This document shows positions 46,367-55,650 of a stretch of DNA of 64,000 nucleotides, piece by piece. Source of the DNA: Hirsutella rhossiliensis (taxonomy: Eukaryota; Ascomycota; Sordariomycetes; Hypocreales; Ophiocordycipitaceae); assembly GCF_020360975.1 (NCBI RefSeq), contig NW_025408667.1, positions 8,556,001 through 8,620,000 of the forward strand. The letters are read 5' to 3'. The translations under genes were made by a program, and so were the position numbers. Positions within the stretch are counted from its first letter, which is position 1. Every line of letters begins with the position of its first letter. The notes beneath the pieces are model-generated. The model had not been told where the DNA came from, did no database searches, and saw only the letters and a list, made by a program, of their open reading frames with translations.

Positions 46367-47534
46367 CTACGAAGGTTGGCCTCTCGAAATCCCATTGAGT
46401 AAGAATAGGGCGTTCGTAAATAGCGTCTTTAGTGTCTGGAACGCCATATCGTGCTCGTCCGTCCACTTGAACTTAGTCCCCTTTCCTGTTAGTGCTGTTA
46501 GGGGTGCAGTTATTTCCGAGGCTTGCGGTATAAATATCCGGTAGTAGTTAACGAATCCTAGAAAACTGCGCACCCCCTTCTGGGTAACGGGGACTGCCCA
46601 CTCGACTATTGCTCGTATCTTGTCGGGATCTGCCTGAATGCCAATTCCTGCGTGAATAATGAATCCTAGGTACTTAATCCGCTTGACTCCAAATTCGCAT
46701 TTCTCCGGGTCTAGGTGTAGTCCATGCTCGGCGAGGCGTTCTAAAACTAACCGTACCTTCCGGAAATGGTCTTCTCTGCTCCCGCTCGAATAGATAAGTA
46801 TATCGTCCATATAAGCAGAGGCGAACTCGTCGAGGTAGTCTCGTAGGATACCGTTAATATACCGCTGGAAGGTTGCTGGCGCGCCACTTAGCCCGAACGG
46901 GGTAACCATCCATTCGAAGAGACCGTACCGGGTGCGGAACGCTGTCTTCCACTCGTCTCCTTCTGCAACCCGTACTTTATGGAACGCTTGTACCACGTCG
47001 ACCTTAGTGAACCACTTCGCATCTTTTAGGTTGCGAAGTGTGTCCCTATTAGAGGAAGGGGTAACGGTCCGACTTAGTGATTGCGTTCAACGCTCTGTAG
47101 TCACAACAGAATCGCAGCCCGCCACCTGGTTTCCTCACAAACAGGACTGGAGCTGCTGCTTCTGAACTGCTTGCACGGATAAATCCTTTATCCACTAGGT
47201 CTCGTAGAGTCTTCTTAAGAACCAGGAGTTCCTCTCGTGACATACCGTATAGTGCTCCATACGGTAGTGGTAACTGCTGGCCATTCGGGTCCTCCTTGAT
47301 TCTGATTTCGTGGTCTATGCCTGGCTTATGAGGATTCAGCTTATCAGCTTCCTTCTTCATAAATAGAGGCAGTAAATCGTGGAACCGCTGGGGTATCGTT
47401 CGGCGTAGCTCTGCTTCTGACATGGGTTTCTTTGGTGATAACGCCCTTTCGATATCCTTCATGCTGATAGCGAAAATCGCCGTGGCAGCTGCCTCTCTTC
47501 CTTCCTGCTTGCGGATCCTTTCAAAGTAACCCAC
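46367..47534 (-). pseudogene. Chromovirus reverse transcriptase
   Basis: Two open segments. 47534-47049 covers the pre-RT region and first RT blocks (VDKGFIRASSSEAAAPVLFVRKPGGGLRFCCDYRALN). 46996-46367 carries AFRTRYGLFEWMVTPFGLSGAPATFQRYIN and the catalytic YMDD at about 46803-46814, then the thumb/connection (GFVNYYRIFIPQ). All the core RT motifs are present. The break between the segments lies near 47000-47050. The element's protease probably lies in the poorly open stretch 47,546-48,100, where I could not fix a catalytic motif. Confidence 0.92.
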
Positions 47535-48101
47535 AAAGGTACTGGCTAGTACGTGCTTTGCTTCTTCGAACTCCTTGGCTTTCGCAGAATATTCTCCTTC
47601 CCGAGGTGATCTACCCAGTCTTGTGTAGGTTCATGCCATAGTCGTTTCTCGTGGGGCACTGAGTACGACTTTGTGTGGCATAACCAGGGTTTTCCTAGGA
47701 TTAGGGAATTCCAATCAGGGCACCACGTAGGCACAGATCGTCTGTATGTGGCCGTTGACCTCCATTGATAGCCATACGAGGCCCTAATCGTTGCTCCTTC
47801 CATTGCCCCTGATGCTCCTGTAATAGCTCGCGGTGCTATTTCCACTATAGGAACTTCCAACTTTCGACGACTTCTTCGTCAACCGCGGCGTAGCACTGGC
47901 ATCCCTCGTCTACGAGTGAGGAGAAGAGATTGGTCCTATTGATAATGCTTCGAATTATTGTAGGACCAACTTCCATTTTCCTGAGAACTTCTCTTCTTTT
48001 GCCACTGCTCCGTTCTTTGGCCTCGAGACCCGTCTTTGTTTCGAGGCTACGCATTTCCGAGAGGATGGGGTCTCGCTAAGTCCTGACTCTTCCTCACTAG
48101 A

Positions 48102-49342
48102 GTCGTTACCATCATCTTCCAGCAAGGGCATGATCCTAGCGGTGCGGACTTTACATCCCTCGACCGGCTAGGGTCCTGTCCTGGCGAGTAGGGGCAAGCG
48201 GCAATGAAATGGGTGTTGTCGCCGCAGCGGAGACAACGACCCTCGTCACGGCGTTTATTCCGTTCGTCCTCGGATACCCACCTCGCCCGTTGCTTCCGTC
48301 CTGACCTAGGCTGGAAGCGAACCGTCTTGCTCGTTCCACTTGACCCCTGGCCGTTCGCCCGTCCTCTCTGACCCTGCCCTGAGTGCGTGTAACCGTCATT
48401 ATTACGTCGCCGTCATGGTCGCGTGCGTCACGTGCGTTCTGCTCGGCGGGTAACGTTGCTGACGGTGCCGGGGTGTTGTCGTTACCGGCGACCTGGATGT
48501 TGCCGATGCCTGATGCCTGCCCTTGGTCACGTTGCCCGCGGAGCCCTGCTTCCTCTGCAACGCCTTAAACTTCGCGGTGTGCTCGAACGCCCAAGCAATC
48601 GGGTGTAGACGTTGGATGTACTCGTTGTAGTCCTTCGGCATGATAACCGGGACTAGTTGCTCACGGAGAGCAGGAGAGATCGAGTTCCGTAGCCATGCGA
48701 GCTTGGAAGCATTATCCCAGCTCGCGCCGCCCGCTTTGGTCAATGTTTCCTCGAATTCAGGAGGAACTTCCCAAACTCTTGGCTGTCTCGTTGAATGAGG
48801 TGCGCAGCCTGTCCTGCGCCCTCTCTGTCTGCTGCACGCTGCCGAACGTCTGGGCTAGGTGCGAGAAGAATTTCCGGGGGTCTGGGTTGCCCTTCGCGCT
48901 CTCTTGCCTCCAAAAACCCTCGACTCTCCTCATCATCTGATCCGGCAAGGTCTGCAGGATCTCGTACCACACGACGTTGTTATTGCCGTTTAGGCCTCCT
49001 CTTCGTCGGTATTGTACTTAAATACCAGACGGTCGAGGTAGAAGTGGAAGGACTCGGTTGACCGTTCCACTTCGGCCAAGTCATCGGCTTGCGCTTCTTG
49101 CCACGGTCCATTTCCTGGGCTGCTTCCGGCCTCGGTTCGACGGGTAAGATCGCCGGGGTACTGAGCACCCCCGGGCTGGGTGTCAACGGTGGCGCTGCTA
49201 GGCCTAGCCCGGTGAACATCTTCCGCAGTTCTTCGTCTCCCGCGATCCCAGATAAGATCTGCAAGAGCTCTTGCTCCTTCCCTCCATCGGCTCGTTGCGC
49301 CGCCGGTCGCGGTGCCCCTGCATAACTACTATTGTCCTCCAT
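48102..49342 (-). pseudogene. Chromovirus gag
   Basis: The structural protein. It starts MEDNSSYAGAPRPAA at 49342 and continues through other frames: SFHFYLDRLVFKYN, WYEILQTLPDQMMRRVEGFW, WDNASKLAWLRNSISPALREQL. It ends with a zinc knuckle CLRCGDNTHFIAAC (C-x2-C-x4-H-x4-C) at 48194-48235. The frame changes at about 49060, 48990 and 48768. Each is repaired by one extra base in a short run of G, T or A. Otherwise the protein looks undamaged. Confidence 0.85.
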
Positions 49343-49403
49343 CTTGTTCGTCCGTCTCGTCGTCCGATCGATCGTCCGTCTCGTCGTTTAGCCTATCGCC
49401 TGT

Positions 49404-49503
49404 CTTGCTGTCTGTCCTGCTGACTGTCCTGCTGTCTGTCCTGCTGTCTGTCCTGCTGTCTGTCCTGCTGTCTGTCCTGCTGTCTGTCCTTCTGTCTGTC
49501 CTG
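49404..49503. repeat. 12-bp minisatellite in chromovirus leader
   Basis: Seven to eight head-to-tail copies of CTGTCTGTCCTG, between the primer-binding site and the gag start. On the minus strand it would read Thr-Asp-Ser-Arg repeats. It is probably untranslated leader. Confidence 0.85.
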
Positions 49504-49517
49504 TCTTTTGTTAACTG

Positions 49518-49527
49518 GTAGCTCAAT
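49518..49527 (-). promoter_or_regulatory. Putative self-priming primer-binding site
   Basis: The minus strand reads ATTGAGCTAC one base inside the 5' LTR. The exact complement, GTAGCTCAAT, occurs on the same transcript strand within the LTR (49588-49579). This matches the Tf1/sushi mode in which the 5' end of the RNA folds back to prime, rather than a tRNA (no TGG start complementary to tRNA-CCA is seen). Confidence 0.6.
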
Positions 49528-49528
49528 A

Positions 49529-49708
49529 TGTTACTGGGTCAGCACTGTTGGCACAGGTGCTGGGCGTAATTGATGTAAATTGAGCTACAAAGAGTGTAAA
49601 GGGGAGACGTGTCTACATCGCTCCCTTTAGGAGTCGTGTCCGTGGCGCTCGCACGTGACTAGTCTGGCCATGCCAGATCTACACATCGGGGCGTAGCCCC
49701 TTACAACA
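49529..49708 (-). repeat. 5' LTR of chromovirus
   Basis: About 180 bp, beginning TGTTACTGGG and ending CCTTACAACA on the plus strand. It is identical to the 3' LTR over 49569-49700. It contains the presumed transcription start at about 49588 on the minus strand. Confidence 0.9.
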
Positions 49709-50680
49709 ATGCGCTCTTTTCACCTATGTAGCCCCCTTTACCTTCCACTGTGTTATCGATCCTCTGTTTGAGAGACACAGACTATCCAGGAACAGACATG
49801 CTTCGTAGTTACCCTGGTTATCCGACACCGCCATAAGCGGCATCGGAAAAGAATTGAATACAGTCCCATTACCTTACCCATCCTCTTTGTCGCTCTGATC
49901 TTGGACTCTTCCTCTCTCAGTGTGCACGGTATGCCAAGAACGAGAGCCAGCAAAACATCTTCTGCCGTCAAGAGGTGTCTTGCTGCTTTCCACTAAAGTC
50001 CTGATCCTAAGCTCCATTGTATTTACAAGGATGCGAGAATAACCGCTCGCCCATCATACAAGCACTTGAAATGTTGGGGACTATGCAGAGATGCAAACTA
50101 ACGGTCGTCAATTTGAATTCAAGCGAAACCCTAGCTCATACGCATCGTCTCGCGCATTAGAATACATGGGGTATCCAGACCGGACCCATTCTCTCCAAGC
50201 ACCCCTACCCCAAGAGCCCGTACTCGCGCTCCGCTTTCTCCAACCCTTGGCTCTTGCTAGGTCGAGTGCTCAGGCTTACACTGGGCCGGGATAGGCATGG
50301 ACTCGGGCAGCCAGGATAAGGCAGACCCTAAGACCTCCTCGACGCATTGTGCATCATCTTCCAAGTTAATATCTTCTAAATTGGGCAAGGAAAAGGGATG
50401 CTGCTAGATTTCCTAGCTCATTCCGATATTTTAAATCGGCGCGGTGAGATTCGTGAAGGCCGGAGAATGCCAGAACTTGTTATTCGCTTCATTTCAGTGA
50501 AACGGTCAAACACTCTGGTGCCGATGTTGCACGCAGACATCTAAGCTTGCAGTAATTCATCTAATTACAAAAAAAGGTGTAATCAACCGAGGGGATAGGT
50601 CCTCGCAGAATTCTAAAGAGTGAGAACTCCATGGGTATTGTGCAATCTCGGGAACGGTACAACAACAGACTGACAGGCTT
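49709..50680. other. Intergenic, no supported gene
   Basis: About 970 bp between the chromovirus and a LINE fragment. No domain or RNA is recognised. Confidence 0.5.
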
Positions 50681-51250
50681 ATGTCGGTGGTGTTGGAGGT
50701 GGTGCGCGCCCTGGCGCCCAGGGCGCGGCCATCGCCTTATGCGAAGCGCTGGTGGACATCGGACCTCACCCAGCTTCGTCGCATTTACACGTATTGGAGG
50801 AATCGTGCCAGATCATCGAGACGAGCAGGACAGGTGCGAGGAGAACTCGACGATACAGCCAAAGGAGCGGCCAAGCAGTATCACGACGCCATCAGACAGC
50901 AGAAGAAGAAGCACTGGGACGAGTTTCTCGCAGATAACGATAACATGTGGGAGGTGGCAAAGTACATGAAGTCGGGAGACGATGCGGCGTTTGTCAAGGT
51001 GCCGCAGCTCGTAAGAGCTGATGGCACCTGCACGGCAAACAGCAAAGAACAGGCTGAGGAAATGCTGACCGTCTTCTTCCCTCCCCTGGCGGAAATAGTT
51101 GAAGAGGAAGTGGAAAGACCCCAGTGTGGAACAGCTGTCGCCACGCCGGACATTACGATGGCAGAGGTGGAGCGACAAGTTCCGCAGTACGCACTCACTA
51201 TCAAGCTCATGATGCCGACTAGCCCACAACAGCCCAATCTTTTCGATTGA
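50681..51250 (+). pseudogene. LINE ORF2 fragment (Tad1/I-like)
   Basis: A 189-codon open frame that matches the linker between the endonuclease and reverse-transcriptase domains of fungal LINE ORF2 proteins. It has [58 protein letters not shown] and an end near [11 protein letters not shown]. Neither the catalytic endonuclease nor the reverse transcriptase is present. It is truncated at both ends and unrelated in position to the chromovirus. The frame is open with no RIP-type stops. Confidence 0.75.
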
Positions 51251-51766
51251 GGAAATGATAAATATTCAGAATAGATGATCCCGGTACTTCCGCCTTTCAT
51301 AAGCAGTGCGAAGTCGTGCGAAGTGCCTGGAACCCGGCGGATCACCGGATGCGGCAGATGACCGGAAACCCCCTTAGTCCCAAGGCGCTTCCCGGCGACA
51401 TGAAAGATTTTGGAGACGACGGTTCTCAATCACAAGTTCGGAACCTCGAGAACCCCACGACTCCATGAGCACAAACCCCCGATTCCCAGCAAGACATGAC
51501 CGGACTAAACGTGAGCTGCGTAAATTCTCGCCAAGCTGAGGACTTCTTGGTTAATTTCATCTAAGGAATCCGAATATGGCTCCCTACCACAAAGCCCGTA
51601 TGGGCTTCTTAGGATCATGGGGGGCTGGGGCAATGCGAGGTATAAGCTCTCCCCGGCTGTCTTACTGCTTTGCACTTCTCTGACTTGCCGCGCAGTGGGC
51701 CAGGTCTAGTGTAAGCCAGCTTCCTCCCGATTCAACCCGAGGCTTCGATTCACCAGAGTATCTAGC
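51251..51766. other. Intergenic, possibly retroelement-derived
   Basis: No gene is seen. A short string at about 51326-51345 (GTGCCTGGAACCCGGC) resembles GTGCCTGGAACCCGCT in the non-LTR insertion at about 43714, so part of this may be LINE-derived. Confidence 0.35.
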
Positions 51767-52186
51767 ATGTTTCGGAGCATGCTTTCAGGAACAACCTCTG
51801 CGATGACATTAGGCCTCACTGCCGCCGCGGCCAGCAGCATGATATGGGGAACTGCGACCTTGCCCTTCATCATCGCCTCGTCCGTCGGCTTTGCGATGGG
51901 CAGTCTACGATGGTATTTTGCCTCGACCCAGGAGGCACTTTTGCAGCTGGATCGCTACCCTTCCCTGCTTCGACTGCATGTCCTTGCCAATTTCCCGTGG
52001 CTACCAGAATATGCGCGTCGAGACGCCTCATGGTTTACAAGGGAGAGGTTTCATTCGAATTGGGTTCACAAGAGCGTGCTTGTCGCCAGCTGGTTGTCCG
52101 CGCAGCCTGCTCTAGATGATATTCACCATCAGGTTGAGACTGCTCTTGTACAGGCATATGTCGAGTCACCCACCCAGGACAAATGA
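51767..52186 (+). CDS. Small membrane protein, orphan
   Basis: A single uninterrupted 139-codon frame starting MFRSMLSGTTSAM. Residues about 8-27 (SAMTLGLTAAAASSMIWGTA) and 30-50 (LPFIIASSVGFAMGSLRWYF) are hydrophobic and could form a helical hairpin in a membrane. The rest is soluble and helical (LLRLHVLANFPWLPEYARRD). I recognise no family. It lies between a LINE fragment and the cytochrome b5 reductase gene, in the transposon-rich part of the window. Coding-like composition and a clean start and stop support it, but there is no splicing or domain evidence. Confidence 0.5.
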   Translation: MFRSMLSGTTSAMTLGLTAAAASSMIWGTATLPFIIASSVGFAMGSLRWYFASTQEALLQLDRYPSLLRLHVLANFPWLPEYARRDASWFTRERFHSNWVHKSVLVASWLSAQPALDDIHHQVETALVQAYVESPTQDK

Positions 52187-52850
52187 GCGTTGGAGGGGAG
52201 TGCTCTGGTCGCCTCTGCGATCGCATCCGTCGGAGTCGCCAGACACCTCAGTGATAAATAAAGATATAATTTTGTCATATTGTTATGTAATTTTGACGAT
52301 AATCCTGTATTGATATGTATTATTGAGCTCATCAATAATTATTATTAATTAATAAAGAACCGAAAGGTCAGCTGCGTTCCCGTCGCCACCGCCTACACCT
52401 ATAATTTCGTCATCAGCTGCAATCACTAACTTACCCTTCGCAAATTTTTAGACTTAGACTAGACTAGATCGAATGGTCCGGAGCTCCTTGAGCGCCAAAG
52501 AAGAGTCCATATGCGCGTAAAATCACTGCACCATAACTTGTGCATTTGTTCCTCTTCTTTTGTTCTCCGAACAGTAATTCTGGTTTATCAGTTGACCTCT
52601 TGGTGCTGTATTTCTCTTAATCAATGTTGAAACCTGGATTTGCATTGGCGCTTCCGGAGTCCCCAGCCTGTGCATTGGACAGGGCTGGATCCGACCTTGA
52701 AATCCAGTCCAATCCAGTCCAGCAAGATCACTGACTGACATCTCGGTTGTAAGAAATTACAATAGGATATCAAAAAGCAGCAGCAACATATGTGATAAGT
52801 TAAATAGGCATGGTGCAACAATTAAAAGTGTCGCTTCCACAATATGTTGG
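52187..52850. other. Intergenic between convergent genes
   Basis: An AT-rich run (52240-52360) and an ACTAGACTAGA patch are seen. No gene is supported. Confidence 0.5.
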
Positions 52851-53868
52851 CTAAAATACCTGTATTTGGCTCCTGTAGTACCCGAGACGTTCCAGAGCGC
52901 CCGTCTTTCCTCTCTTACCCACTAGCGAAGTTTCCATAGCCGGCGGTCCGCACACAAAAACCTTTGTGTTTCCATTCGCCGGACGCGGCGCGAGCCCGCG
53001 GAGAAGCTCTTCCGTGATGTAGCCTTTACGGAACGGTGACGCCTTTTTGGGATGACTGACTACATAGGTTGCTTTGAATCGGCCAGGAAACTCCCTCTCG
53101 TAGCCATCGAACTCCTCCTTCAACAACAGGTCCTCGTCGGAATTAACGCCAAAAATGAGATTGATGGCTGTTTTGTCTTGGGGGTTTCGCAAAATGCCGC
53201 GTGCGAGTTGACAGACTGGCGTGATGCCCGCACCTCCCGCGATCAGCGTCACTTGTGGGAAGCTGTTGGGCTGCCACTGATATCGCTTAATCGCGGCGGC
53301 GAAAAGTAGGGTCTGGCCAGGCTGGAGCGAATGGAGGTGTGTACTCTGTTTGCCATTTGGGTATTGCTTGACTAGAAGATCAAGGAAACCAGTGTCATCT
53401 TCGCAAGAACACGGGTTAGCACAGGTGGCCGGGGCAGCCATGACGAGTCGATTCATGATACCTGTTCCGCTAATGGGGGTGTACGGCCTCGCGACAGGGA
53501 GCCATTTCCCCTTTGGCCATGACATGGTCAAGACAGCCGCTAGACGGGAGTTAGCAAGCAACGCTGCACCGCTGACGAGCAGCAGCCATGTTCTCACATG
53601 TTAATGACAGCCCGCTAACCGCATCGTTCTGCGGAAATATAAATCGTAGGCGCTTGGTATCATGGCTCACGACCTCGCTGCTCTCGAGAGGCAAGGAAAC
53701 AAATGCCGGTCCACCGGCGAAGACCGCAGGGGGTGTTCCAGATGCGGCCTGAGAATAGCTTCGCCTCATGACTGTGATGACGCCAAGACCTATGCCGCCC
53801 ATGGCAAGGGTGGTCAGGACGGTCTTCATCCTGGTGCGAGGCAGAAGTTGCGGTTTGACGAGAGGCAT
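52851..53868 (-). CDS. NADH-cytochrome b5 reductase, Mcr1-like
   Basis: A flavoprotein that passes electrons from NADH to cytochrome b5 or other acceptors, and in the Mcr1 group sits at the mitochondrial outer membrane or intermembrane space. Three exons, 53868-53598, 53539-53462 and 53398-52851, give 298 residues. An N-terminal anchor (TVLTTLAMGGIGLGVITVMRRSY) precedes VFAGGPAFVSLPLESSEVVSHDTKRLRF. FAD contact RPYTPIS, phosphate loop KQSTHLHSL, NADH site LIAGGAGITP and FVCGPPAM are all visible. The second intron (53399-53461, 63 nt) has no stop and is in frame, so retention would add 21 residues including three Cys. A separate canonical MCR1 elsewhere in the genome cannot be excluded. Confidence 0.92.
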
Positions 53869-54563
53869 GGTGTTGAAGAATCGAGTTGGACAACTCCGAG
53901 TCCGACAAGAACGGGGACAGCTTTTTGAAGGTTATGAATGAAGCGTAGGAGTAGCTGAAGTTAAAACGGCGGACATGCGGGTCAGGCCAGTGGCAGATCC
54001 AGCTGCACATCCGCCAGCCGGGGCCAAAAAGCGGACACGCCGGATGAGCCAGATGCGTCTCGGGACCGAGCCGGGGACAATAGCAGTCGGCCGGCAACTC
54101 GGGAACTCGGGGTACATGCAATAACTTGAGCACGAATAATAATCTCTGTAACTATAGGCGAAGCCGACTAGAAAGCCTGGTGATGCTTCTTCCTGCTGAC
54201 AACACCAGCGATGACGGGGAACCGGGCGACAGATTATGGATATCCGTGATCTCCGAACAAACGGTGGCGGAAAGACATGGTGGGGATTGGGGATAGCTTT
54301 GGCTATTCTGCTCGGATATCAACAACTTCAACCAGTGTCCACTAAACTCAATTAGCAATCCCCCCCCCATTTCATCTACTGAACGGAGAGTGCTCGTTAA
54401 TCTGGTCAGTTCAACCTCATGGAGGCAAATCATCGTGTTGCAATCAGCGACAGGCCATATCAGCCATCCTAGTAGCAGTGCTGTTGGGATGTGCATCTAT
54501 CTCTCTTTTGGCTGGTGAATTGATCGAGTGGTTCCTCCCATTGCCGTGGACCGCAGGCAGGCT
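53869..54563. other. Intergenic up to the hAT nest
   Basis: The promoter side of the reductase gene. A run of C at about 54360-54367. No supported gene. Confidence 0.5.
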
Positions 54564-54881
54564 GGCGAATCTATCTACTAATGTAGATGACATGTAGATG
54601 TAGAAAGACGTAGATCTGCACCTATCTATCTACCGGAGGTCCATGTGGGTCATCTATCCATCTTCAGTTAGACAGACGAAATGTAGATAGACATCTGGGA
54701 AACTGCGAGAAGTATAGGTACTTCTGCTAATATGTCATCTTTGCGGTTGACTGATGTGCCGGTGTCTAGCTTCCGAGCCGCCTCTTCCAGGTTTTAGAAT
54801 TGCCCTTTTGGCCCCTTTCCTCTGCTGCCTGCAGCATATAGCAAAATATATTTCACAGCCGGGCCGAGCAGATATACTCGT

Positions 54882-55097
54882 ATGCATCATTTAACGCGTT
54901 GGGATGCCGTTTCTTCCTCTGTCCGCGCTTATTCGGCTCTCTCAACTCGACCTGGGCCGGCCACTGCGTGGTTTCGGGCTTATGGCTATGATGCAATGTC
55001 TGCTGAGTGTGAAAGGACCTTTTCTTCCGCCGGCAGTATGGTTTCGGCCAAGCTAGGCCGTTTGGACAAGAATACTACAGCTATCACACAAAAGTAA
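54882..55097 (+). pseudogene. hAT transposase C-terminal (dimerisation) fragment
   Basis: A plus-strand frame containing the hAT C-terminal dimerisation signature AMSAECERTFSSAGSMVSAK. It is preceded by degenerate sequence and stops soon after. It belongs to the outer relic. Orientation is opposite to the two transposases nested inside it. Confidence 0.75.
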
Positions 55098-55135
55098 GGT
55101 CGTGGTGAAGAGCAGGACTTTGGGAGGATACGATG

Positions 55136-55143
55136 GGTTGCTG
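55136..55143. repeat. Left target-site duplication of hAT-A
   Basis: GGTTGCTG, repeated exactly at 62536-62543. Eight bases is the hAT superfamily duplication size. Confidence 0.92.
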
Positions 55144-55642
55144 CAGTGTTGCTAATAATATAAACAATACGTATATTGGCAATATGGACCCCTCGCAATA
55201 TTATTGTACTGTCAAGAGGTGCGTATTGTATTGCGCAATATGGCATTGGTCCATATTGTATTGTATTGCCAGTGACCCAATATATTGCCAGTAAAACAAT
55301 ATATCCCGTATATCCCACGTGACCTCATTATTCAACCGTCGTTGCTGAAATATCGTCACCCTGAAAATCCTGTATCCCAAACCATGACTTCAAGCACTCC
55401 AATGCCTGAATTACATCACTCCAAGTCGATTTCGACGGTCTGTGATGGTTATTTTGCCCCAGAGAAGAGTCTTTCGGGCTCAGCAGACATTGCGGGAATT
55501 GACAGTATATCCACCGCCATTTTGCTCAGGTATGGGTAGTTCTTTTGCTGTGTTTCCTCCAGCCACCATGCGAGGGCGCTTGTGAACCCATAAACCCGTT
55601 CAGACTTACAATATCGCTCGTACTCGTCTGTGATAAGTGCTG

Positions 55643-55650
55643 GTTGTAGG
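55643..55650. repeat. Left target-site duplication of hAT-B
   Basis: GTTGTAGG, repeated exactly at 60263-60270. It lies inside the hAT-A transposase coding sequence. Confidence 0.92.

Larger units (their letters stand above)
42797..49708 (-). mobile_element. Ty3/gypsy chromovirus (LTR retrotransposon), minus strand
   Basis: A complete-looking chromodomain-containing Ty3/gypsy element. From right to left it has a 5' LTR (49529-49708), primer-binding site, gag, reverse transcriptase, RNase H, integrase, chromodomain, polypurine tract and a 3' LTR (42797-44078) that is itself interrupted by a 1.1-kb insertion. Over about 130 bp of comparable sequence the two LTRs are identical, so the insertion is recent. 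The coding region has no RIP signature. Gag and pol are broken by several single-base frameshifts. No 5-bp target-site duplication is evident at the outer ends. Confidence 0.93.

Noticed and set aside
49405..49500. Tandem array considered as a CRISPR-like repeat
   Set aside because: Units are contiguous 12-mers without spacers, in a eukaryotic retrotransposon leader.
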